Shown piece after piece: positions 43,251-52,288 of a stretch of 64,000 nt of DNA. The position numbers and the translations under genes are program-made. Source of the DNA: Jiella pacifica (lineage in GTDB: Bacteria; Pseudomonadota; Alphaproteobacteria; Rhizobiales; Rhizobiaceae). The DNA lies in NCBI RefSeq assembly GCF_010500815.1, contig NZ_JAAAMG010000003.1:186001-250000 (forward strand), in the 5' to 3' direction. The notes below the pieces were generated by a model. The model worked only from the letters and a program-made list of their open reading frames with translations, had not been told where the DNA came from and did not search any database. The number at the start of each line of letters is the position of its first letter. The first letter of the stretch is position 1.

Positions 43251-44000
43251 TCAGGAGACACATTTCCAGTCCCCGATTGCCGCCTGCACCACCGCCAGTG
43301 CCGCGACGGCGGCGGTGTCGGCCCTGAGGATCCGGGGTCCGAGGGAGATTGCGGTGACGCCCGTCTCGGCATGAAGCCGTGTCCGCTCTTCGGTGGAAAA
43401 CCCGCCCTCGGGGCCGATCATGAGCGACAGCGGTCCCTTTTCCAGGCGGCGAAGCGTCTCGATCGGGCTCTCGGCGTCCTCGCGCTCGTCGCAGAAGATG
43501 AACGGCCCGCGCGGCAGATAGGCCTGAAGCGCCGCGTCGAACTTCATCGGCTCGCGGCATTCCGGGATCGACAGGATGCCGCACTGCTCGGCCGCCTCGA
43601 TCGCGTTCGCCCGCATGCGCTCGACATTCACCCGGCTTGCCTGGACGTGCTGGGTCATCACCGGCTGCAGGATGCCGGCGCCCATCTCGACGGCCTTCTG
43701 CACCATGTAGTCGAGCCGGGCGTGCTTCAGCGGCGCGAAGAGATAGGCGAGCGTCGGGGCGGGCGTCTGCGGACGCAGCCGCTCCTCGGCGACAAGATCG
43801 GCCTTCTTCTTCGCCGTCCTTGCGATGTGGCAGCGCCATTCGCCGTCGCGGCCGTTGAACGCGAGGACGTTTGCGCCGTCGGCAAGCCGCATCACGGCGA
43901 GAAGATAGTTCGCCTGGGTCGCATCGAGGGAAACCGTACCGCCCGCGGTCAGGGCGTCCGCGACGAAGAGCCTGGGGCTGTTGAAGTCGTAGTCGGGCAT
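43251..44000 (-). CDS. rsmE: 16S rRNA (uracil-1498-N3)-methyltransferase
   Basis: 249 residues from the ATG at 44000 (MPDYDFNSPRLFVADAL). An N-terminal PUA-like domain (YLLAVMRLADGANVLAFNGRDGEW) is followed by a SPOUT/TrmD-fold methyltransferase with the deep trefoil knot: LMIGPEGGFSTEE and ISLGPRILRADTAAVAALAV are the SAM-binding loops. It methylates U1498 of 16S rRNA in the 30S subunit. The gene order rsmE-gshA on one strand is a frequent arrangement in rhizobia. Confidence 0.95.
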   Translation of the reverse strand: MPDYDFNSPRLFVADALTAGGTVSLDATQANYLLAVMRLADGANVLAFNGRDGEWRCHIARTAKKKADLVAEERLRPQTPAPTLAYLFAPLKHARLDYMVQKAVEMGAGILQPVMTQHVQASRVNVERMRANAIEAAEQCGILSIPECREPMKFDAALQAYLPRGPFIFCDEREDAESPIETLRRLEKGPLSLMIGPEGGFSTEERTRLHAETGVTAISLGPRILRADTAAVAALAVVQAAIGDWKCVS

Positions 44001-44086
44001 TTCGTCTCGCTTCCTCTCGCACCGCAACCTAAGGCGCGGCGCGCCGTTGTCGCCGCAATCATCCATTCATTCGAAAGGGACGTTTC

Positions 44087-44884
44087 ATGGATTTGCAGAT
44101 CCGAAACAAGGTCGCGCTGATCACCGGGGCGACGGGTGGCATGGGCTTTGCCACCGCCAAGATCCTCGCCGAGGAGGGGGTGAAGCTCGTCCTTTCCGAT
44201 TTGAAGATCGACCAACTGGAAAAAGATGCGAAAGCGCTTCCGACCGAGGTGCTGTGCATCGCAGCCGACGTCACGGACCAGTCCGCCGTCGACACGCTCG
44301 CCCGCCAGGGTCGTGAAAAATTCGGCGCGATCGACATCGTCGTCCACACGTCCGGCATCACCGGCGCAAAGGGCGACCCGCTGGAAATGACCGACGAGGA
44401 CTATCTGGAGGCCTGGCAGATCGACTTCATGTCCGCCGTGCGCATGGCCCGCGCGACCTTCCCGGCGATGCGCGAGAAGGGCTGGGGCCGCTTCGTCTGC
44501 ATCACCTCGGAAAACGCCGTCCAGCCCTATTGGGAAGAGGCGACCTACAACACCGCCAAGGCGGCGCTCGCCGCCTTCGTCAAGAACCTCTCCTACGAGG
44601 AGGCCAAGTACGGGATCCTGTGCAACACCGTCTCGCCGGCCTTCATCGAGACCGACATGACCGACGGGATGATGGAAAAGCGCGCCAAGGAAATGGGCGT
44701 CTCCTTCGACGAAGCCGTGGAAAGCTTCCTCGACGAGGAGCGACCGGGCATCGCGCTGAAGCGACGCGGCCGTGTCGAGGAAGTCGCGGCGGCGATCGCG
44801 CTGGTCGTCTCGGAGCGTGGTTCCTTCATCAACGGCGCCAACCTTCGCGTCGACGGCGGCTCGGTCCAGGCCGTACAGAACTGA
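44087..44884 (+). CDS. Short-chain dehydrogenase/reductase (SDR)
   Basis: 265 residues; AAAGGGA stands seven bases before the ATG. The classical SDR elements are all present: cofactor loop TGATGGMG, the DVT element AADVTD, catalytic Ser in CITSENA, and YNTAKAA giving Tyr-x3-Lys. The expected NNAG after beta-4 is VHTSGITG. The C-terminal INGANLRVDGG closes the cofactor site. It is most like the 3-oxoacyl-ACP reductase/dehydrogenase group, but the substrate cannot be inferred. It is divergent from rsmE and ends before putA. Confidence 0.88.
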   Translation: MDLQIRNKVALITGATGGMGFATAKILAEEGVKLVLSDLKIDQLEKDAKALPTEVLCIAADVTDQSAVDTLARQGREKFGAIDIVVHTSGITGAKGDPLEMTDEDYLEAWQIDFMSAVRMARATFPAMREKGWGRFVCITSENAVQPYWEEATYNTAKAALAAFVKNLSYEEAKYGILCNTVSPAFIETDMTDGMMEKRAKEMGVSFDEAVESFLDEERPGIALKRRGRVEEVAAAIALVVSERGSFINGANLRVDGGSVQAVQN

Positions 44885-44999
44885 CGAAGGCCCGATCGAA
44901 AGTGGGCGGAGATGCCCGCGGAACGCCGGCATTCCGGCGACGCGCCGGGGAGCGGGGCACCCGTCAACGAGACGAGCGCCCGCTCTTCCCGTGCTCCGA

Positions 45000-47900
45000 T
45001 CAGCCGCCGGAGAGCAGTTCGGCATTGCCGCCGGTGGCGGTCGTGTCTACGCACAGATGGCGTTCGTGCACCACATGCGCCCGATCGGGCCTTGCCGTGA
45101 TCAACGGGACGATCGGGCCATCGCGCGATGCCAGCGCCTTGGCGTAGGCCTTCGCCTGCCCCTCGTCGCCCCACCACAACACGCCGGAGAAGCCTTCGAG
45201 ATCGACGAGCCGCTCGGGCGCCAGATCACCCTCGACCGCAACGGCGCTGCCGCCGAGCGCCTCGACCGCTGCCACCTGTTCCAATGCCGTTTCCATGCCC
45301 GGGCCGAGGCACAGCGCCGGTGGGCGGCTGTAATAGGCGAGGCGGTTGAGTTCGCCGGTCGGTCCGGGCATGAGCCGGTCCTCGAGCCGACGCTCGGCCG
45401 CAGCGTTCGACAGCGCGGCCTCCGGCTTGGCGTCGCCGGCGCCGGAGCCCGGGGCGGCGTCCGCCCCCGCCGGCGCGGGGTCCGGCGCGAAGAAGCGCGG
45501 CAGATAGAGCGGGCCGCCGGCCTTCGGCCCCGTGCCTGAAAGTCCTTCGCCCCCGAAAGGCTGAGAGCCGACCACGGCGCCGATCTGGTTGCGGTTGACG
45601 TAGATGTTGCCGACCCGGATCGCCTCGGCGATCTGCTGGACACGGCTGTCGATGCGGGTATGGAGACCGAAGGTGAGGCCGAAGCCGCGCGAATTGATCG
45701 CCTCGACGACGCGATCGAGCTCCCTCGCCTTGAAGGTCGCGACATGCAGGACGGGGCCGAAGATCTCGCGCTCCAGATCGGCGATCCCGTCGACCCGCAG
45801 CATCGTCGGCGGGACGAAGAATCCGCCTCCAGGCACGTCGACCTGATGCAGCACGGCATTGGCATTGTTGGCGATGTAGGCCGCGATCTCGTCGCAGGCA
45901 TCCGCATCGATCACCGGGCCCACATCCGTCGGCAGGAGCCAAGGATCGCCGATCACGAGCTCGTCCATCGCGCCCTTGATCATCTCGATCACATGCGGAG
46001 CGGTGTCCTCCTGCAGGTAGAGGCAGCGCAGGGCAGAGCACCGCTGCCCGGCCGACTGGAAAGACGAGGCGACGACGTCGCGTACCGCCTGCTCGGTCAA
46101 AGCGGTCGAGTCGACGATCATCGCGTTGAGACCGCCGGTCTCGGCGATCAAGGGCGTTCCCGGCGCCAGGTTCTCGGCTATCGTGCGCGCGATGCGCTGC
46201 GCGGTGTCGGTCGAGCCGGTGAAGACGACGCCCTTCACCCGCGGATCGGCGGTGATCGCCTGGCCGACGACGGAGCCGCGCCCCGTCAGAAGCTGAAGGG
46301 CGCTCTTCGGGATGCCGGCTTCATGCAGAAGCTCGACCGCCTTGAAGGCGACGAGCGGCGTCTGCTCCGCCGGTTTGCACAAAACGGCATTGCCGGCCAT
46401 AAGCGCGGCGGAGATCTGGCCGGTGAAGATCGCCAGCGGGAAGTTCCACGGGCTGATCGCCGCGATGATGCCGCGCGGACCGCGCGACACGTCTTCGCCT
46501 TCCCTCGCATAGTAGCGCAGGAAGTCGACCGCCTCGCGCAGCTCTCCCACCGCATCGGGCAGCGTCTTGCCGGCCTCTTTCGCCAGGATCGCGAACAGGA
46601 TGCCGAAATTCTCCTCGAAGAGGTCGGCGGCCCGCTCGAGGACGGCGGCCCGCTCCGGTGCCGGCGCGTCCCAGACCCGCGCGTCGGCCAGCGCCCGCGC
46701 CACCGTCGCCGGATCCGCCTCGACGACCGTGCCGACGACTTCCCCGGTCGCGGGGTTGGTCACCGGCTTTTCAGCACCCGATGGATCGGACACCGTCAGC
46801 GGATGGGCCGTCTGCAAGGGCTTGGTGCGTTCGGTCTCGATCGCGGCGAGAACGCCCCGGTCGGACAGATCGAAGCCCTTGGAGTTGCGCCGCTTCTCCC
46901 CGAAGATCGCGGCGGGCGCGCGAAGGGCCGAGGGCGCCTTGGCGGTGCTCAGGGCCTCGAACGGATCGCGGGCGATCTTCGTCGCCGGCACGGCCTTGTC
47001 GACGATCTGGTGCACGAAGGAGGAATTGGCGCCGTTTTCGAGGAGGCGCCGCACGAGATAGGCGAGGAGATCGCGATGTGCGCCGACCGGCGCGTAGATG
47101 CGGCACTTGCCCCCGGTCTCCTTCAAGACGATGTCGTGGAGGCCCTCACCCATGCCATGCAGCCGCTGGAACTCGTAAGGCCGCCCTTCGGCCAATTCCA
47201 GGATGGCCGCGACGGTGTGCGCATTGTGCGTGGCAAATTGCGGGAAGATCCGGTCGCCCATGCCGAACAGTTTCTTGGCCAGGCAGATATAGGAGACGTC
47301 GGTCGCAGGCTTCGAGGTGAACAGCGCGAAATCGGGCATGCCGTTGACCTGGGCGAGCTTCATCTCGGTGTCCCAGTAGGCGCCCTTCACCAGCCGCACA
47401 TTGATCTTGCGGTCGTGGCGGCGTGTCATCTCGTAGAGCGCGTCGATTGCCGGTCCGGCGCGCTTGCCATAGGCCTGCACCACGACGCCGAATCCGTCCC
47501 AGCCCGCGAGCCCGGGGTCGGAAAGGACCGCCTCGATCACCTTGAACGACAGCGCCAGCCGATCCTGCTCCTCGGCGTCGATGTGAAGCGCGATGCCGGC
47601 TTGGCTCGCCTGGCGGGACAGCCGCAGGACGACGGGCACCAGCTCGGCCATGACACGGTCTTCCTGGGCGACCTCGTACCGCGGATGGAGAGCCGACAGC
47701 TTGATCGAGATGCCCGGATTGTCGACGATCTTCTCATGGGTCGCGGCCTTGCCGACGGCGGCGATGGCGTTGGCGTATTCCCGGGCATAGCGCTTCGCAT
47801 CCGCTTCGGTTCGCGCCGCCTCTCCCAGCATGTCGAAGGAATGGGTATAGCCCTGGCGCTCGCGGATCTTGCCGCGCTCCAGCGCGCCCTCGATCGTCTC

Positions 47901-48428
47901 GCCGAGGACGAACTGGCGGCCCATCTCCTTCATGGCACGGCCGACGGCGGTGCGGATGACCGGCTCCCCGAGGCGGCGGATCGCGCCGCGCAGCACGCCC
48001 GCCATTCCCGGCTGCCGATCGTCGAGCACCTTGCCCGTCAGCATCAGCGCCCAGGTAGAGGCGTTGACCAGCGACGAGGCGGCGGCGCCGGAATGCTTGT
48101 TCCACTCCGACGGCGCGATCTTGTCCTCGATCAGCGCGTCCATGGTGAAATTGTCCGGCACCCGCAGCATCGCCTCGGCGAGGCACATCAGCGCCACACC
48201 CTCGCGCGTCGACAATCCGTACTCCGCCAGGAAGTGCTCCATCAGCGTCGGCGGGGCCTCGGTCCGGATCCGCTCGACGAGAACGGCGGCACGATCGCTG
48301 ATCCGCCGCCGGATCGCGGCGTCGAGATCGGCTTCGGCGATCAGCGCCTCCAGCAAGGGGCGTTCCGGCGCGAACTTCGCAGAGAAATCGAGGGCAGGAA
48401 AATCACAGGCGGCCACGCAGATCTCCAT
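45000..48428 (-). CDS. putA: Bifunctional proline dehydrogenase / P5C dehydrogenase PutA
   Basis: 1142 residues. It oxidises proline to glutamate through P5C, with FAD on the first and NAD+ on the second active site, channelling the intermediate. The PRODH barrel covers about 60-470 (YEFQRLHGMGEGLHD, NVRLVKGAYWDTEMK). The aldehyde dehydrogenase part covers about 555-985 with SPWNFPLAIFTGQ, the general-base Glu in AETGGLNAM and the catalytic Cys797 in SAGQRCSA, then a C-terminal extension after an Ala/Pro-rich linker. There is no N-terminal ribbon-helix-helix, so it is the non-regulatory form. The gene is divergent from an Lrp-family regulator with 100 bases between them. Confidence 0.97.
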   Translation of the reverse strand: MEICVAACDFPALDFSAKFAPERPLLEALIAEADLDAAIRRRISDRAAVLVERIRTEAPPTLMEHFLAEYGLSTREGVALMCLAEAMLRVPDNFTMDALIEDKIAPSEWNKHSGAAASSLVNASTWALMLTGKVLDDRQPGMAGVLRGAIRRLGEPVIRTAVGRAMKEMGRQFVLGETIEGALERGKIRERQGYTHSFDMLGEAARTEADAKRYAREYANAIAAVGKAATHEKIVDNPGISIKLSALHPRYEVAQEDRVMAELVPVVLRLSRQASQAGIALHIDAEEQDRLALSFKVIEAVLSDPGLAGWDGFGVVVQAYGKRAGPAIDALYEMTRRHDRKINVRLVKGAYWDTEMKLAQVNGMPDFALFTSKPATDVSYICLAKKLFGMGDRIFPQFATHNAHTVAAILELAEGRPYEFQRLHGMGEGLHDIVLKETGGKCRIYAPVGAHRDLLAYLVRRLLENGANSSFVHQIVDKAVPATKIARDPFEALSTAKAPSALRAPAAIFGEKRRNSKGFDLSDRGVLAAIETERTKPLQTAHPLTVSDPSGAEKPVTNPATGEVVGTVVEADPATVARALADARVWDAPAPERAAVLERAADLFEENFGILFAILAKEAGKTLPDAVGELREAVDFLRYYAREGEDVSRGPRGIIAAISPWNFPLAIFTGQISAALMAGNAVLCKPAEQTPLVAFKAVELLHEAGIPKSALQLLTGRGSVVGQAITADPRVKGVVFTGSTDTAQRIARTIAENLAPGTPLIAETGGLNAMIVDSTALTEQAVRDVVASSFQSAGQRCSALRCLYLQEDTAPHVIEMIKGAMDELVIGDPWLLPTDVGPVIDADACDEIAAYIANNANAVLHQVDVPGGGFFVPPTMLRVDGIADLEREIFGPVLHVATFKARELDRVVEAINSRGFGLTFGLHTRIDSRVQQIAEAIRVGNIYVNRNQIGAVVGSQPFGGEGLSGTGPKAGGPLYLPRFFAPDPAPAGADAAPGSGAGDAKPEAALSNAAAERRLEDRLMPGPTGELNRLAYYSRPPALCLGPGMETALEQVAAVEALGGSAVAVEGDLAPERLVDLEGFSGVLWWGDEGQAKAYAKALASRDGPIVPLITARPDRAHVVHERHLCVDTTATGGNAELLSGG

Positions 48429-48530
48429 CGCGACGTTGCTCGACCTGATATACCGCGACAGGATTAGCCGGATCGCTCAAACATGCGCGTTGGCATGGAC
48501 GGAAAGACCAAAATTTCGAAGGCTTTTAGG

Positions 48531-48995
48531 ATGAACGACACTCTGGACGCCATCGACCGCAAGATTCTCGAAGCGCTGGTCATCAACGCCCGGATATCGA
48601 TCGCGGAATTGTCGAAGAAGGTGGGCCTGTCGAAGACGCCCGTCTCCCTGCGGATCAAGCGCATGGAGGACATCGGTCTGATCACCGGCTACCGGGCGAT
48701 CCTCTCGCCGCTCAAGCTGGGCCTGCAGCACGTCACCTATGTCGAGGTGCGTGTGTCCGACACGCGGCAGAAGGCGCTCGAAGCGTTCAACGCGGCCGTT
48801 CGCCTGATTCCCGAAGTGGAAGAATGCTACATGATCGCCGGCGGATTCGACTACCAGATCAAGCTGCGTTCGCGCGACATGGCCCACTACCGGCAGGTGA
48901 TGGCGGAGAAGATCTCCGCCTTGCCCTATCTCAGCTCCACCGCCAGCTACGTGGCAATGGAAGCGGTGGTCGAGGACAGTCCGGGAAGCTTTTGA
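48531..48995 (+). CDS. putR: Lrp/AsnC-family regulator, probable PutR
   Basis: 154 residues from the ATG at 48531 (AAGG eight bases upstream); in-frame ATGs at 48483 and 48495 are possible. An N-terminal helix-turn-helix reads DRKILEALVINARISIAELSKKVGLSKTPVSLRIKRME, followed by the RAM ligand-binding ferredoxin-like domain (YVEVRVSD, EVEECYMIAGGFDYQIKLR). In other alphaproteobacteria PutR activates putA in response to proline and is encoded divergently, as here. That parallel, not a direct motif, supports the assignment. Confidence 0.88.
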   Translation: MNDTLDAIDRKILEALVINARISIAELSKKVGLSKTPVSLRIKRMEDIGLITGYRAILSPLKLGLQHVTYVEVRVSDTRQKALEAFNAAVRLIPEVEECYMIAGGFDYQIKLRSRDMAHYRQVMAEKISALPYLSSTASYVAMEAVVEDSPGSF

Positions 48996-49103
48996 AGCTC
49001 TGAAGCGTTCCGGGTTTTCCGGAGGAGCGGGATCGAAATCGAACGTCACACTGCGTGGAGAGCGCTCTCTCAAGGAGATCGGCTTTCCGCGGGCGGCCGG
49101 GTG

Positions 49104-49664
49104 TTAGAAGCTTGGCGGCGTGCAGGCGCTGACGACCTCGCAGGGGTTCGATCCGACACAGCGGAAACGGTGCGGCCTTCGGCTCTCGAAATAGTAGGCG
49201 TCGCCGGGGCCGAGGATGCGGCGCTCGTCGTCGACGGTGACCTCGAGCCGTCCCGACAGGATGACGCCGCCTTCCTCGCCCTCGTGGGACAGCGGCACCT
49301 TTCCCGTGTCGGCGCCGGGTTGATAGCACTCCTTCAGGATCTGCAGCGCCCGGCCGAAGAGGCTCTCGCCGACCTGACGATAGGAGATTGCCCCCTTGCC
49401 GATCTCCACCAGTTCCTCCGCCTGATAGAAGACCCGCTGCGGCCGCTCCGGTTCGAAGGCGAAGAATTCGGCGAGGCCGATCGGCAACCCGTCCAGGATG
49501 CGCTTCAGCGCGCCGACCGACGGGTTCGTCGCGTTCGCCTCGATCAGCGAGATGGTCGAATTGGTGACGCCCGCCTTCTTCGCGAGCTGGCGCTGCGACA
49601 GCCCGCGCGCCATGCGCAGATACCGCAGCCTGCCGCCCACATCCACCATCGCCCCATCGCTCAT
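49104..49664 (-). CDS. XRE-cupin transcriptional regulator (PuuR-like)
   Basis: 186 residues from the ATG at 49664, with AGGAG ten bases upstream. An N-terminal HTH_3 (RLRYLRMARGLSQRQLAKKAGVTNSTISLIE) is followed by a C-terminal cupin (HEGEEGGVILSGRLEVTV, LGPGDAYYFESRRPHRFRC). This fusion is typical of regulators that sense amines or amino acids. It is divergent from the omega-aminotransferase/ald pair across 142 bases, making that pair its likely target. The cupin keeps His/Glu residues of motif 1. Confidence 0.88.
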   Translation of the reverse strand: MSDGAMVDVGGRLRYLRMARGLSQRQLAKKAGVTNSTISLIEANATNPSVGALKRILDGLPIGLAEFFAFEPERPQRVFYQAEELVEIGKGAISYRQVGESLFGRALQILKECYQPGADTGKVPLSHEGEEGGVILSGRLEVTVDDERRILGPGDAYYFESRRPHRFRCVGSNPCEVVSACTPPSF

Positions 49665-49806
49665 GTCGCCCGTTTCTCCTGTTCGAAATCCGCAACACTT
49701 CGCCATCGTGGCCCATCTTCGTCAATCCGTTGCAGACGAAAAGAAAAGGACTTGTTTGCGACCTCGATCGAGCGCTTCCTTTCGGCATCACTCTCAGAGG
49801 TCCCCG

Positions 49807-51144
49807 ATGAACCTTCACGCCAAGCCCAACGTCCCGGTGCTCGACAGCTACTGGATGCCTTTCACCGCGAACCGGCAATTCAAGAAGGCGCCTCGACTTT
49901 TTGCCTCGGCGCAAGGCATGCACTACACCGACGTCGATGGTCGGACGGTCCTCGACGGAACTGCCGGCCTTTGGTGTGTGAATGCCGGTCATGGCAGGCG
50001 TCAGATCGCCGAAGCGGTCGAACGCCAGCTCACCACGCTCGATTATGCTCCGTCCTTCCAGATGGGCCACACCATCGCCTTCGACTTCGCCGAGCGCCTG
50101 GCGGCGATCGCCCCGGGGCCGGAAGGCGCCAAGCTCGATCGCATCTTCTTCACCGGCTCGGGCTCGGAGTCGGTCGACACCGCCCTCAAGATCGCGGTCG
50201 CCTACCAGCGCGCCATCGGCCAGGGCACGCGGACGCGCCTCATCGGGCGTGAGCGGGGCTATCACGGCGTCGGCTTCGGCGGCATCTCGGTCGGCGGTCT
50301 CGTCAACAACCGCCGCGTCTTCCCACAGCTTCCCGGCACCGATCACCTGCGCCACACCTTCGATCCCGTCCGCAACGGCTTCGTGAAGGGCCAGCCCGAG
50401 CACGGGGCCGAACTCGCCGACGATCTCGAGCGCCTCGTCGCCCTCCACGGCGCCGAAACGATCGCGGCCTGCATCGTCGAGCCCGTCGCCGGCTCGACCG
50501 GCGTTCTGCCGCCCCCAAAGGGGTATCTCGAGCGTCTCCGATCGATCTGCGACCGCCATGGCATCCTTCTGATCTTCGACGAAGTCATCACCGGCTTCGG
50601 CCGCCTCGGCGCGCCCTTCGCCACCGATTTCTTCGGGGTCGTGCCCGACATCGTCACCACGGCGAAGGGCCTGACCAACGGCGCGCTGCCGATGGGCGCC
50701 GTCTTTGCCAGCCGGAAGGTCCATGACGCGCTGATGCAGGGGCCCGAAGGGGCCATCGAGCTGTTTCACGGCTACACCTATTCGGGTCATCCCGCCGCCT
50801 GCGCCGCCGGCATCGCCACGCTGGACATCTACGAGAGCGAGGGTCTTCTCGGCCGGGCGAAGCAGATCCAGGCCGAGTGGGACGCGGCGATCCATTCCCT
50901 GAAGGGCCTGCCGCACATCACCGACATCCGCACGATCGGCCTCATCGCCGGAATCGAGCTCGACTCGCGGGAAGGGGCGCCCGGCACCCGCGCCTACGAC
51001 GTCTTCGTCGATTGCTTCGCCAAGGGACTTCTCATTCGCGTGACGGGCGACATCATCGCCCTGTCGCCGCCGCTCATCGTCGAGCGCGGACAGATCGGCG
51101 AGATCGTCGAGATCCTCGGCGCCGCCATCGAAGCCGCTGCCTGA
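49807..51144 (+). CDS. Class III omega-aminotransferase (beta-alanine/amine:pyruvate type)
   Basis: 445 residues from the ATG at 49807 (MNLHAKPNVPVLDSYWMPFTANRQFK). The sequence tracks beta-alanine:pyruvate aminotransferase closely: YWMPFTANR near the start, LSTLDYSP-like LTTLDYAPSFQMGH, IFFTGSGSESVDTALKIA, GRERGYHGVGFGG, FDEVITGFGRLG and the PLP lysine in TTAKGLTNGALPMGAV. It moves the amino group of an omega-amine (beta-alanine, taurine-like or a putrescine derivative) to pyruvate. The alanine dehydrogenase gene follows 34 bases later. Confidence 0.9.
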   Translation: MNLHAKPNVPVLDSYWMPFTANRQFKKAPRLFASAQGMHYTDVDGRTVLDGTAGLWCVNAGHGRRQIAEAVERQLTTLDYAPSFQMGHTIAFDFAERLAAIAPGPEGAKLDRIFFTGSGSESVDTALKIAVAYQRAIGQGTRTRLIGRERGYHGVGFGGISVGGLVNNRRVFPQLPGTDHLRHTFDPVRNGFVKGQPEHGAELADDLERLVALHGAETIAACIVEPVAGSTGVLPPPKGYLERLRSICDRHGILLIFDEVITGFGRLGAPFATDFFGVVPDIVTTAKGLTNGALPMGAVFASRKVHDALMQGPEGAIELFHGYTYSGHPAACAAGIATLDIYESEGLLGRAKQIQAEWDAAIHSLKGLPHITDIRTIGLIAGIELDSREGAPGTRAYDVFVDCFAKGLLIRVTGDIIALSPPLIVERGQIGEIVEILGAAIEAAA

Positions 51145-51178
51145 CGCGGCACTGCAACACGACTGCTGGAGACAAAGC

Positions 51179-52288
51179 ATGCGCATCGGCGTTCCGAAGG
51201 AAATCAAGAACAACGAATACCGCGTCGGCATGACGCCGGGAGCGGTCGCCGAGCTCGTCCATCGTGGCCATCAGGTGGTTGTGGAGACGAATGCCGGAGC
51301 CGGCATCGGGCTCGACGACGACAGCTACCGGACCGCCGGCGCTACGATCGCCGGCCATGTCGACGAGGTCTTCGCCTGCGAGATGATCGTCAAGGTCAAG
51401 GAGCCGCTCGCCGAGGAGAGGAAGCGTCTCAAGGCTGGCCAGATTCTCTTCACCTACCTCCATCTCGCCCCGGACCTTCCCCAGACTGAAGATCTCGTCG
51501 CCTCGGGAGCGGTCGCGATCGCTTACGAGACGGTCACCTCGCCGACCGGTTCGTTGCCGCTCCTCGTCCCGATGTCGGAGGTCGCAGGCCGGCTCGCGCC
51601 GCAGGTCGGGGCGCACTCGCTGGAAAAGTCACAAGGGGGCCGCGGCGTCCTTCTCGGCGGTGTGCCGGGCGTGCCGGGGGCCAATGTCGTCGTCCTCGGC
51701 GGCGGCGTATCGGGCACCCATGCGGCGACGATCGCCGTCGGCATGGGCGCAGATGTCACCGTGGTCGACCGTTCGGCCGAGACCTTGAAGCGGCTCTCGT
51801 CCCACTTCGGCGCCCGGATCCGTACGCAGTTCTCGACCCGCACGGCGATCGAGGATCTGGTCGGGGAGGCCGACCTCGTCATCGGCACCGTCCTCATTCC
51901 GGGCGCAGCGGCGCCCAAGCTCGTGACGAAACAGATGGTGAGCGGCATGAAGCCCGGCAGTGTCATCGTCGACGTCGCAATCGACCAGGGCGGCTGCGTC
52001 GAGACGTCCCGCGCCACGACCCACGCCGATCCGACCTACGTCATCGACGACGTCGTCCACTATTGCGTCGCCAACATGCCCGGCGCGGTCGCCCGCACCT
52101 CCACCTTCGCCCTCGGCAATGTGACACTGCCATTCATCGTCGCACTCGCCGACAAAGGATGGCGCCAGGCACTCCGCGACGATGCGCATCTGCGCAACGG
52201 CCTCAATGTCTGCGAGGGGCGCGTGACCTGCGCGCCGGTCGCCGAGGCGCACGGCATGGAAGCCGTCGATCCGGGAACCTTCCTGTAG
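51179..52288 (+). CDS. ald: Alanine dehydrogenase
   Basis: 369 residues, the standard length. The start MRIGVPKEIKNNEYRVGMTP carries the substrate Arg, and the Lys of IVKVKEPL and the His of YLHLAPD are the known catalytic pair positions. The NAD+ fold is GANVVVLGGGVSGTHAATIA. The C-terminal half has VDVAIDQGGCVETS and YCVANMPGAVARTST. It oxidises alanine to pyruvate and ammonia with NAD+. Next to an alanine-forming aminotransferase it would regenerate pyruvate. Confidence 0.96.
   Translation: MRIGVPKEIKNNEYRVGMTPGAVAELVHRGHQVVVETNAGAGIGLDDDSYRTAGATIAGHVDEVFACEMIVKVKEPLAEERKRLKAGQILFTYLHLAPDLPQTEDLVASGAVAIAYETVTSPTGSLPLLVPMSEVAGRLAPQVGAHSLEKSQGGRGVLLGGVPGVPGANVVVLGGGVSGTHAATIAVGMGADVTVVDRSAETLKRLSSHFGARIRTQFSTRTAIEDLVGEADLVIGTVLIPGAAAPKLVTKQMVSGMKPGSVIVDVAIDQGGCVETSRATTHADPTYVIDDVVHYCVANMPGAVARTSTFALGNVTLPFIVALADKGWRQALRDDAHLRNGLNVCEGRVTCAPVAEAHGMEAVDPGTFL

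Noticed and set aside
45660-48467. 935-codon open frame antisense to putA
   Set aside because: Mirror of a conserved bifunctional PutA; composition is non-natural.
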